Shown here one piece after another: positions 33,901-43,142 of a stretch of 64,000 bases of DNA; position 1 is the first letter of the stretch, and each line of letters begins with the position of its first letter. The stretch covers positions 81,353,816 to 81,417,815 of the forward strand of contig NW_024609846.1 in the NCBI RefSeq assembly GCF_016920785.2. Reading direction: 5' to 3'. The stretch is from Ixodes scapularis (taxonomy: Eukaryota > Arthropoda > Arachnida > Ixodida > Ixodidae). Below the pieces are notes generated by a model that was given only the letters and a program-made list of their open reading frames with translations, was not told where the DNA came from and did no database searches. The translations under genes were made by a program, and so were the position numbers.

Positions 33901-36900
33901 ACTTCGTTTGGATTTTCGATTAACTGTTGCCACAGAGGCTTGCCAACGTCGTTTTCCATATTCTGTTTACTGTTAGTAGAGAGATTTAGTAAATCGTTCC
34001 CATGACTCCGATAACGGTACCCGATACTCCGCCACCGCCTCCCTTGCGCATGCATAGTATCGTTATCGGGGCTATCGGGGGTATCGGAACGGTCTACTAA
34101 AACTCTCTAGTACCTTTTTTGGAATCCTCAGTCTTCTCATTGCACCCACCCTCCTTGAAATTGTAATGAGTGTTCAAGTTTCAAACTGCATCACTATGCA
34201 TACTTTTTTTTCAGCGGTGTAATAACTTGTTATTACAGAGTTGTAAAATAAAGTGATGTATGATGTAGCCCGTGTCTCAGAGCAAACATACCTTGCTCAG
34301 GCTAGACAAATTCTTCCAAAAATGTTGACTTTCTTTGAAACATAAATTATATTTCTCTTCGTTGTTTTTGCAATCTTGTCTCACAGCACAAAGGGGTGCC
34401 TGTCTCGATGGCTTCGTTTGCCACTCGAACCCGCTATTTGCCGCCTCAGCGAGCATTGTTTCGTTTGGTTCCCTATCCCGATTCAGATGTAACGATACTG
34501 GATACAGACTGGCAGACAAGCTGCCCGACCTCTTGGAGCTCGGGAAAACTTCTGCTGGTAAATTGCCGGTACACGCCTGAGAAGCGCAACCCGAAAAGCT
34601 TGCACCCGCCAGCCTTTGACCACGCGAACGCCCTTGCCGAAGATACGGAAAAACTTTTTTTCAGGGAAAATGAACACCCAAATTGGCCATTACAAGCAAT
34701 AACACAAGACTAGCACAATGATCCATCCGCTCCACACGACTACATCTTACGACATACAGCGACAGAAGATAAATGAAGTACCGAATCTGCGCTAGCACTT
34801 TTGAAACCACGTCACCATGTGACCACGTAGCTACGTCAACAGACTCGGGGTGGAACGCAGGCGTAAGGAAAATTGTTTCATGCGCTATGCAAAAAATGGT
34901 GCCGCTTCGCTTCATCTTCAACCTTTATCCTTAACTGTTTTTCCTTTCTCTATACCTCACTACGGTGTTCAAATGACAACAGGTTCAAATGAGAAAGGGT
35001 CGAAACGCGAAAGGTTAAAACGCGAAGGGCGTTTTGCGAATGGGTTCAGCCGAGAAGGGTTCAAATGAGACGGGTGTAAATAAGAAAGGGTAGAAACGCG
35101 AAAGGTTAAAACGAGAAGGGTGTTTTGCGAATGGGTTCAAACGAGAAGGGTTCAAATAAGAATGGGTTGTTTCGAGATACACCCGACGAAGGAGGTCCTT
35201 ACGGGACAGCGCAGCAGGAGTTGATCTCGTTCAGCGGCAAGAGGTGGCGTATGGTGGTCCCCAGAACGGTGGATTGTTCGAGGACATGAGGCCGCAGGAC
35301 GGCCACACGGTAGACGTAGCTTCGCGACTTGGCCAGGTAGCGGGCGTGGAACCATGAAGGCACGGGAAGCACCTCTCGGACTCTGATGAAAGCAGCAAGA
35401 AGACAGAGCTGGTAAGTAGCACCTTGTGCTCAAAGTATTGGGTCTGCCCAAGAAACCATTCAGAGCTTTTCTGCTGTGCGTTGATGAAACGTGAATCACA
35501 GAATGTCGAAAGTCCACCAGAAATTTCAGTCCTGGAGTAAAGCCAAGGTTCAAAAGTTTTTGCTTATTACGCTACTTGAATAAAAAATTAAAAGTGATCT
35601 CCTCGAAATTTTTTACTCACAGGGCCCTTCAACGGGCTACTTGATACCGTGGCTCATAAATAGCATTGGATATCGGTTCTAGATAATGGCAGCTCCACAT
35701 AAAAATAAATGATATTGCAATCAGTTTTCATTGCGCTCACAACTGTTAAGAACAAGAGGATACAAAGTAAAATGAGCATATTAAAAAGTACTCAACTTTA
35801 GTTGTTGCCTCTGATGAAGTTCACTCAAAGTGTATTTTAGTCAATGAACTTTTTGTACATCAATTAGAGTACAAAACCACCAAGTTACTTTGCGCTCTCC
35901 CCCTAAACTCCAAGGGGAGAGATGAACTGCTTGCTTGTCCACCTACAGCTCCGGAGCTAATACGAGCATGATGCATAATGCAACAACATGGTTGGGTATA
36001 CGGGCCTTTTGTTTCAAAGTAAACCCTAATAACGGAAATACTGTTCAATATAACTGTTAAATGCTACATAAATACTCAGATTTGCGAATATACGTCAAAC
36101 GGGGAAATATCCAAAGAACAGACAGATATCTGGACCCTCTGCAAAATAAAAAGCCCAAGGTACCTCGAACTGCTCCCCTCGCCTAAAGAGGGATAGGGTA
36201 GTTTGCATTTAATATGCAGTCTGATCCATTGACTACTAATGAACAGTATTGTACCTGCTGCAAGGGGATTGGTTAGTAATGCTGTGGGCTTCAAATATGG
36301 TCAAGCTATTCTATGTGGAAGCTTTTTATGAAACCATCAGTAGCATTGCCACAGCGACGTAGCTAAGCTGTTTGGAGCCTGCAAAGCTCACTGCCATGCT
36401 GCAGTTCACCTCCATGCAAACATAAAGTGAGTGCACCACCTCGAATGAGGATTCCTCCTCTCAAAAATTCAGTAGTGGAAGTACTTCCTGAGCAACACAT
36501 GTTTGGTAGCAGCCTCTAGTTCCTTTGTCCCCATCTCAAAGCGAAGTGCCTGGATGCACTCAGCGAGGACGAAGCCCATGATGGTCACTCAGACTCACAC
36601 AATGTCGTGATCCCTGCGTGCAAAGTGCCTGTTGAGGACGCCGAAGATTTGCAGGGGCTGGTAGCGCTGTGCGGTGTTTGCCGGAACGAGGTCCACATGC
36701 CCAGCGCTGAGAGAGGCGTGCACCCCGGTGTCCGTGCGGCTGGCGAGAATTAGTACCGGCTCGCTCAGCGGCCTTAGGTTGCGCAGCGCCCCCTGCATCG
36801 ACCAACCAGTATTTTAATCTGACTCTTGTAGTGACGACCAAAGGTTTCACGTAACTGCATTTGTTAGTAATGAAATCTTAACATAAATGCAGTTGTTTAA

Positions 36901-39900
36901 AATTTTGCAACTCCAGATCAATCTTACAATGCACGAAAATAAAATAAAAAGAATGACGCATAAAAAAATAGGGAATGTACGGAGCTATGAAGTGTTCCAC
37001 GGCCACACGACAAATCGCACTAGTGACTTTTCTCATTGTAAAAGAATGTCAAGAGGCTCTAAGGAACTAGGTTGTAAGCAGTCGCTAGTGTGCAAACTAG
37101 CCTCGAGTCACAGCCCCATTAACGTCCGTTTTTCTTGAAAAAGTTGGTACATAAAAGTCACCTTTCTTGAGCTGCATGCACTTTTTTAAGATGGAAGCTG
37201 GGGCGAGTTGGTGAGAGTTTATATTAGTAAAAACAGCACATAATAAACAGGGGCAAAAGAAGAGAACTCATTGAAAGGCAAACACAGTGCTGACCATGAC
37301 CTACTGTAATCCCGACCTGCCCACAGAATGGCTCCCCATGGGAGACGCTGCCGCCGATGAAGTGCCTCGCTTTGCCGTTGGGGGCGCTCAGCAAAGGCTT
37401 TTCTGTGACCCAAACTCAGTTCACAGCCTACCTGTCTAGCGCACGGTCCGCAGAGTGCACGGCTGGTGATATCTGATTACTGTTTTTCCAGAACACCTGC
37501 CGTAGAGGGACGCCAGCAGGCTGCAGTAGCACACTGCAGCAGGATGCATCGCCGGATTTGCTCTCATGTTTGTTTGGATCGAAAGAGCGTATTTCTTAGG
37601 CACGGGCGCGCAAGGGTGTTTTTAGCCCTGATTGCTCTCGTGCCAGCATCAAAATAAGGCACGTTCTCGGATCACTCATAAAAAGCCACTGTGCTGGCAG
37701 CCGAACCTGTCATGAGCCCACTGACTGACGAGATCCCGCGAGGAGAGCAGGTCAGGACCAGAAAACGCTGCCGTGCCTCGCGTGCCTTTGTTTGATATGT
37801 GGATACCCTAGAAAACAAAAAGACCTTCGTGCAGCACCGTGAAGTCATAGCGTGAGGAAACACAGCGCCCGTGGCCTGTACAACAAGGTGCGTGCTGGCA
37901 CGCCCTTCTGTGGGCAGGTCAGGATTACAGTAGGTCATGGTGCTGACTATCAATTCACATTTCCTCTACTTTTTTGTATAAGCAGGACCTAGGTATAAAG
38001 AAAACGAAAAAAAACCTGGAAATCTTAACTCAATACACTGACTGCTCTGCCAAGTACTATAGTTGTTTGGCAGATAAGGAAATGGAAGGGGCGCTGACAA
38101 ACTTGTCGTTGATTATGTTGCACTATCTTCTTGGCCTCATTAATTTCTCTAATTATTGAAGCCGAGAAGATCACACGACTCGATAAGTGCATCAGCGCCC
38201 CTTCCGTTTCCATAACTGCCAAAGAACTATACTACTTGGCGAAGCAATCTGGGTAATGAACAAAAATTTCAATTTTTTTTTTTACCGTGGTTTTGCTTTA
38301 CACAAAGTAGAAGAAACATGAGCTGATAGCCAGCACATGTGTCTGTTTTTCTATGTGTCCTCTCCTTTAATCCTTGTTTATTACACATTGTTGCTACTAA
38401 TATGCACTTTTTGTATGGTTGGTGCTGCAAAATTACATTGATAAGACTACATTTGTGTATTGTAATTGCGATATACACACAAATGGGAGCAGCCAGTTTA
38501 TCAGAGCTCGTCCCGGCGCTGTAAAAAAAAAATTTATATAAGTTGTACAAGACATACCAATGGAAATTTGGGGAAGAAACTGCAACTCGTGCGCCGGAAA
38601 ATATGGCAATAAATTAAAATGAACGCTACCTGCACTTGGCATTTTGAAAAATAAAAAAAAATGGGGCAGCTGAAGACATCAAGATTCTTCATTTTGATTT
38701 TAATGAGCTATCCAGAAAACTACTCCCATAAATCAGTCACCGAATGCATTCTAACCTCGGAACCTGTGAGCCAGGAGTGGAGCATGGAGGGATTTTGCTT
38801 TCCACTGATTCCTTCAATACATAACGTGGCAGTACTCCACAATGAGGCGCTTCGAGTTTCGAAATAAGTCTATCGCCTGCACTTTTTTTTTTGGAACCAT
38901 ACTAGATCGAGTAATGTGCTTGAAGGTACTAATTGTCAGCAAATAAATCAGGTGTAATATTTAAAAACTATATATACCATAGTAGACACTTTGTTTACTT
39001 GGCTATTCCAATTTGCATAAAAACATGGTTATAAAGTGTCGCTGAAGTGCCATAGACCTTTGTGACATTGGGTAGGGAGGATACTGGGCTCGAAAGGGTT
39101 TTGTCACAAATCAACGGTGTCAGGGTACCGAAAGATTTGTTTAAATTAGAGTTCATAATATTTCTACAAGCTACCTTTAGAAGGTATTATATTACAATAT
39201 GTACAGGCTCGAGTAACTTGTTGAAACTTATTTATATGGAAGTACTGACAAAGGGAAGCAAGCGTGGGATCCCGAGACGAGAATTCACGTGTTTGAGGCC
39301 TGGCCATAAACGAACGATTCCAGAAATTTATTATGTCTGGAATATCTGTACATAAACACTGCTGATGACCTTATTCTGCCAACGACCAGTCAGCCGTTCT
39401 TATGACATAACTAAGCTTCCACCAGATGCACAAGAAAATGGAAATAGCCACACTGCAAACTGCAAATTGCCCCCTCAATAAAAGCGCACCATTTTTCTGA
39501 CATTTTAGAATGCGACACCGAAAAACACACACTTATCTAACCACACACAGGTGTTTGGAAATGAGCATTAGAAACCCTTTCAGTCTTTACAAACGCAGGG
39601 CATCTCCTTGCTAGGACACTAAAGTGCTACAGAAATGACAAAGTTGGAAACTTGGCAAGGTAGTTCTGCTTAGCAGTCGGACATATATGAGGTAATTGGT
39701 TACATTAATTACATGAGTAATAAAATATTTCCAACAAACCTCTCGCTAAGCGATCCCTTAACTATCCAGGATAAATGATAATAAACTATTTCATAGAGGT
39801 TTCAAGCAGTGGTGTCATGATGGGGCTTGTTCCTCCTCGGACGTTTGCAAGGACGCAAAAAAGAAATGGCGTTGCTGCCCTGAGGTAAAAAGAGTACCTA

Positions 39901-42133
39901 GTATATATATAATCTATTGAATTAACCTTTTGCAAAAATATAGCGGTTTGACAGCAAATGAATTTTGTATCACCCTCTTTGTTTTGGTCGAGCCAAGGGG
40001 CAGATGGCATCTTTGAAGCAACCACAGGATGAAAGATATGATGAGCCAGGAGGGAAGGTGTGACAATCGTACGTGCGAGAAGTCCCGCTTCCTGCAGAGC
40101 AGAGTGTAATCTATGTGCAGGCAAAAGTGTCACCTCGCTCTTCTAGGGCTAGAAGAGCTTTAGGAGGGCAATGCCTAGGAGTTTTAGATATGCGTATGAC
40201 GAGGGCGTTGCAGCAACACTCCTCCCATACAAAAGATAATTCACAATCAGAACAATGTACCTAGCTCATGGCATCTCCATTAGTCAATGAGATGTAGCGA
40301 ATGCGTTCGCAGCCTGAGGGTGCTCGTCTTCTAGCCATATATGCTGAACCATACTGCTAAAAATGGTGCACGACTGGCATATGCAGACCTCTCCTGTGAA
40401 GGTCAAGCCTTTGCTTTTTGTGGGTGGCGTCTTTCTCATAGATTGTAAGCAATTTACTATAGTTCTGCTACTAGATGCAATAACCTAGTAGCACTCGGAA
40501 CACCATGTGAAACTGACCTCAATGGCTCCCTGGACGGTCCAATTCTCCAAGCAGGGTCGACTGCTTTGTCGCTGCATGCCTCTGTGAGGAAAGCATATAT
40601 CAACTCATGTTTCCGTCTTCACATCAAGGCAGGACAGCCGGGCTGCAGAGCATCCACAGATGCTTGGAAAAACAAATTTCTACAATCAAACTAATATCAC
40701 CATCACTAGATGCAGCACCGCGGACCTTTATTGTTCTGGCTGTTCCCTTTCTGTGGCGCTGCGACTTTCCTGAGCCAATAAGGATTATTATTATTATCAT
40801 TATTATTATTATATGATGTTTCTTTTCGCCCAGGCTCTCGGTCGGTTTCTTGGGATGCCTTGTTTTTGGTGGATTACTTACAAGAAGGAGCAACAATAAC
40901 GGGTTCTTACTATGCGAACCTAATTACAAAATGATGCACAGCAATCAAAAAGAAACATCATGGAAAGTGGAGACAGGGAGCGCTACTTCATTTGGACAAT
41001 GCAGCCAGCCTCAGGTCTCGCGTTGCAATAATGCCATTCCTAAATAAAGGTTTGGAAATGCTGGAATATCCACCCTATTCACTGGATCTGGATGCCGACT
41101 TAGCTGCCTTCGTCTCCACTGCACTCGCTGAACGCGTTCGAATGCGAAAGCGAAACGCCAGATGCTCGCGTTCCACATTCTAGCGCGTTCGAAGAGTGCA
41201 GTGGAGGCAAAGGCTTTGAGTTTACCCGCTCTAATCATTCCAACCCGAGCTCGGCGTTCCCACATCCCCGCGAGCTCTCGTCTCCACCTCTCGGACAGTT
41301 TTAGGCCGCATAGGATTGCTGGGACACGTGATTTCGACTTCAAGATTACGTCAAAGATAACGTAGGATCCACATTTTATTCCAGAAATGGGTCAGAGGTG
41401 GAACATAGGGATAAACCCTCATTTATATACAGGGTGTCACAAAAAAAAAATTTACACGGTCTTTTTTACCGCAAAAATAAACTAGGCATCGCCGAACGCC
41501 CATTCTCCGCCCAAAGGTAGCGCTAGAGGTCACAACCAGATGCCAAAGTTTCAGCCCGATCCGATAACTTAATCAAAAGTTATAAGTGATTTTCTGGAAA
41601 TTTCAATGGGAAAATGGTGGCCAACGGAGTTTTCAAACACATGGGGCTTTATGGCACCCGAAACCGAAAACGGGCAAAAATAGGCTCCATTTTCCCATTG
41701 AAATTTTCAGAAAATCACTTATAACTTTTGATTAAGTAATCGGATCGGGCTGAAACTTTGGCATCTGGTTGTGACCTCTAGCTCTATCTTTGGGCGGAAA
41801 ATGAGTGTTCGGCGATGCTTAGTTTATTTTTGCGGTAAAAAAGACCGCGTAAATTTTCTTTTGTGATACCCTGTATATGCTGGACGGAGCTTCAGTGGCG
41901 GGTTTCTCTTCCGTCTGGACGGAAGCGCAACTCTAGTGGTGACATGGTGACCGCCGGCCCCAGTAAACTCTCTTCTCGCTTAAATCAACTTTCTGTTGGG
42001 AAGTCGATATCGCATGCGCTTCGATTGCGAAAACGCAGCAGATGCGCTAACGTTTTGTCGTTCCAGGCGTGCCAATAACTCACCTGTATCTTGTACCCAG
42101 GTACGAGAACTTTAGGAGATACCTCGACGACAT
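30632..42133 (-). CDS. PUSL1: tRNA pseudouridine synthase-like 1 (TruA family), six exons
   Basis: Isomerises uridine to pseudouridine in tRNA; the animal PUSL1 branch is thought to act in mitochondria. Joining 42133-42084, 40581-40518, 36792-36599, 35382-35203, 32285-32048 and 30919-30632 (minus strand) keeps the frame through five GT-AG introns and gives 337 codons plus stop. Family blocks appear in order: RYLLKFSYLGTRYRGMQRQ at the N-terminus, TVQGAIEGAL, SRTDTGVHA with the catalytic aspartate at residue 59, WFHARYLAKSRSYVYRV, LLSGEHDFRTF and SFLYRQVRRMVSVVLHVG near the C-terminus. The human protein is about 303 residues; the extra length is a C-terminal tail read from the last exon. The gene lies head to head with RER1. 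Intron 4 carries a transposon almost at its donor site. Identity is confident; the exact C-terminus is less so. Confidence 0.93.
31340..31760. repeat. Degenerate ~50-bp tandem repeat in PUSL1 intron 5
   Basis: Units with taccattaaagac, tgtggctag and aagtaagtga-like sequence recur about six to eight times with many differences. Confidence 0.55.
32048..32285 (-). CDS. PUSL1: PUSL1 exon 5
   Basis: 238 nt; encodes FSRVHEAMELLSGEHDFRTF and ends LWEFHIKSRSFLYRQ before GTTCGT, a weaker donor. The next exon starts VRRM in phase 0. Confidence 0.93.
32289..33204. other. PUSL1 intron 4, native part; nothing recognised
   Basis: AT-rich intron sequence with no exon or element detected. Confidence 0.4.
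33213..35184. mobile_element. Second transposon with tandem-repeat TIRs, in PUSL1 intron 4
   Basis: The left end (33213 to about 33475) is a run of ttctcatttgaaccc-like units; the right end (about 34977-35184) has the inverse, gggttcaaatgagaa-like units. The outer tips read gggtg on both sides. The sequence cgacgaagg directly repeats at 33204-33212 and 35184-35192, so the target duplication is 8-9 bp. The architecture copies that of the element at 23682-25031, with unrelated repeat units. No transposase was found inside. Confidence 0.8.
33966..34114. mobile_element. Small foldback MITE nested in the intron 4 element
   Basis: tagtagagagatttagta at the left and tactaaaactctctagta at the right, with gataac and gtatcg blocks also inverted, give ~55-bp arms around a GC-rich centre. 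Confidence 0.7.
35203..35382 (-). CDS. PUSL1: PUSL1 exon 4
   Basis: 180 nt; encodes VREVLPVPSWFHARYLAKSR and SYVYRV. Its donor GTAAGG at 35202-35197 is followed within about 10 bases by the duplication flanking a transposon. Confidence 0.92.
36599..36792 (-). CDS. PUSL1: PUSL1 exon 3 (catalytic Asp)
   Basis: 194 nt between CAG and GTGAGT, phase 0 in and two bases out. It encodes EPVLILASRTDTGVHA with the universally conserved aspartate. Confidence 0.93.
37291..37953. repeat. Inverted pair of ~37-bp sequences in PUSL1 intron 2
   Basis: catgacctactgtaatccc plus gacctgcccacag at 37291-37327 recurs inverted at 37916-37953 with two or three mismatches. The sequences between do not pair. They may be ends of an element or two copies of a short repeat. 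Confidence 0.6.
38043..38246. mobile_element. MITE with ~60-bp arms in PUSL1 intron 2
   Basis: gccaagtactatagtt ... ggaaggggcgctga at the left is mirrored by tcagcgccccttcc ... aactatactacttggc at the right; 204 bp in all, with an AT-rich centre. Confidence 0.8.
38247..40517. other. PUSL1 intron 2, no further feature
   Basis: AT-rich intron; no exon is needed by the phase of the gene and none was seen. Confidence 0.4.
40518..40581 (-). CDS. PUSL1: PUSL1 exon 2
   Basis: A 64-nt exon between CAG and GTCAGT. One base completes the split Arg; the rest encodes GMQRQ ... NWTVQGAIE, the loop and helix that follow strand 1 in TruA. Confidence 0.9.
40780..40815 (+). repeat. (ATT)n microsatellite
   Basis: An imperfect run of ATT units ends a ~100-bp stretch ending ccaataagg, which could be a LINE 3' end. 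Confidence 0.5.
40960..41100 (+). pseudogene. mariner transposase fragment
   Basis: The frame from about 40983 encodes LLHLDNA then LEMLEYPPYSLDLDAD. These are the mariner blocks LxHDNAxxH and HPPYSPDLAPxD that hold the second and third catalytic aspartates. It is broken upstream and ends abruptly at 41100, so only about 45 codons remain. It lies in PUSL1 intron 1, on the opposite strand. Confidence 0.75.
41101..41215. repeat. Short inverted repeat (~30-bp arms)
   Basis: cttcgtctccactgcactcg and the inverse of agtgcagtggaggcaaag, with cgcgttcgaa at the inner ends, lie at about 41108-41142 and 41186-41214. It directly abuts the mariner fragment. Confidence 0.6.
41428..41875. mobile_element. 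Foldback MITE with ~200-bp arms, tips cagggtgt
   Basis: tatacagggtgtcacaaa at the left is mirrored by ttttgtgataccctgtata at the right. The arms share aaaatcacttataac, gatcgggctgaaactttggc and tggttgtgacctctag. TATA at both tips is consistent with TA target choice. The tips resemble those of the elements at 62141 and 63446. Confidence 0.88.
42084..42133 (-). CDS. PUSL1: PUSL1 exon 1
   Basis: It starts with ATGTCGTCG and ends TACAG before GTGAGT, leaving two bases of a split Arg codon. It encodes RYLLKFSYLGTRY, the first beta strand of TruA enzymes. It is too short for ordinary open-frame listing. Confidence 0.9.
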
Positions 42134-43070
42134 GTCTTAAAACCACATAAATAAGTTACGACAATATTTTTACAGGCAGAAAATAGCGCGAGCGATATGT
42201 TCTGCTATCGGTTCACCTATTCTCATATTTTAAAGTGTTGTTTGATGAGATATCAGAGGCACACAATGAAAAAGCACAAATAGTCCACATGTCATCCACG
42301 CCATCGACTGGGTGCCGCCATTTTTAAAATGTTTTTATTCAGGTTGCCATCTACCACTTTAATACCCAGTCGAGAAAACAAATTAAGCGATTTTATTCAT
42401 TCAATACGACGAAGTGCTTTATTGTTTTCTAAGATTTAAAAAATAATTTAAGTGACTAAAATAATTTTACGGCAGCGGTCGTAAGCGTCTCTTCATTGCA
42501 GACGCAGCAAAGTAGGTGTGAACTCCGCTAGATTCTACCGGTGCCTTGTGCTACTACGTGGCGTTTTACACACAGATCGAAGCCCGAGCGCCCGAAGCTT
42601 AATCTGTGCCACTTAGGCCTATCTTCGGAGGATTATTGCTGATTAGAGGTAACTTCTCGTCTCCTTCAGCCCCCCTTGCTCATTAAATTCGCTCGATAGA
42701 CGCCTCTCGTTCCTTTGGAAGCATCCTAGAACGAGCGAGAAAATGCCGAAGCTACGTGGGCTGCGTCGGTGCCGGTCGGCCGAGCTCAGGGATAACAGTT
42801 TTTACTCATTTCGTAGCGTGTCGATGACGGAGAGTTGGTCACAGCTCGCCTGAAAAGTGTTTTTCACCTGTTGATCAAATAAGTGCCAGGTTTCGATCAG
42901 GGAGGCTAGTTTTTCCTTAATGTGTATCCCTCGCTGCTTGTCGTGGCCACTGTGTTAACAAGTGACCGGTGCCGCTGACAGTACGGTCCTAACCAGCGCT
43001 GTTTCGTCCCTTCCCCAAGTGCCGGAGTGTCAGCCGTCAACACGGGGACCTCCATCACACATCTTCCAAG
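42134..43070. promoter_or_regulatory. Head-to-head intergenic region of PUSL1 and RER1
   Basis: The two start codons are 937 bp apart and point away from each other. The right part (about 42540-43070) is richer in GC, as expected for the RER1 5' UTR and a shared promoter. No TATA box could be assigned to either gene. A shared bidirectional promoter is inferred from geometry alone. Confidence 0.55.
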
Positions 43071-43142
43071 ATGATGGAAGGCGAAGATTCGGGCCGGCCG
43101 CAGCCGTCAGCGCTCACGTTATTCTTCAGGAACGCTTCCCAG
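43071..43142 (+). CDS. RER1: RER1 exon 1
   Basis: 24 codons from ATGATGGAAG to CAG before GTGAGC. The first residues are the variable cytosolic N-terminus; LTLFFRNASQ begins the conserved part. Confidence 0.93.

Noticed and set aside
37690..37790. Possible PUSL1 first exon (RFLVL-like frame)
   Set aside because: Lacks the Y-x-G-T motif and fits no phase; the true exons 1 and 2 were found at 42084-42133 and 40518-40581 with exact phase agreement.
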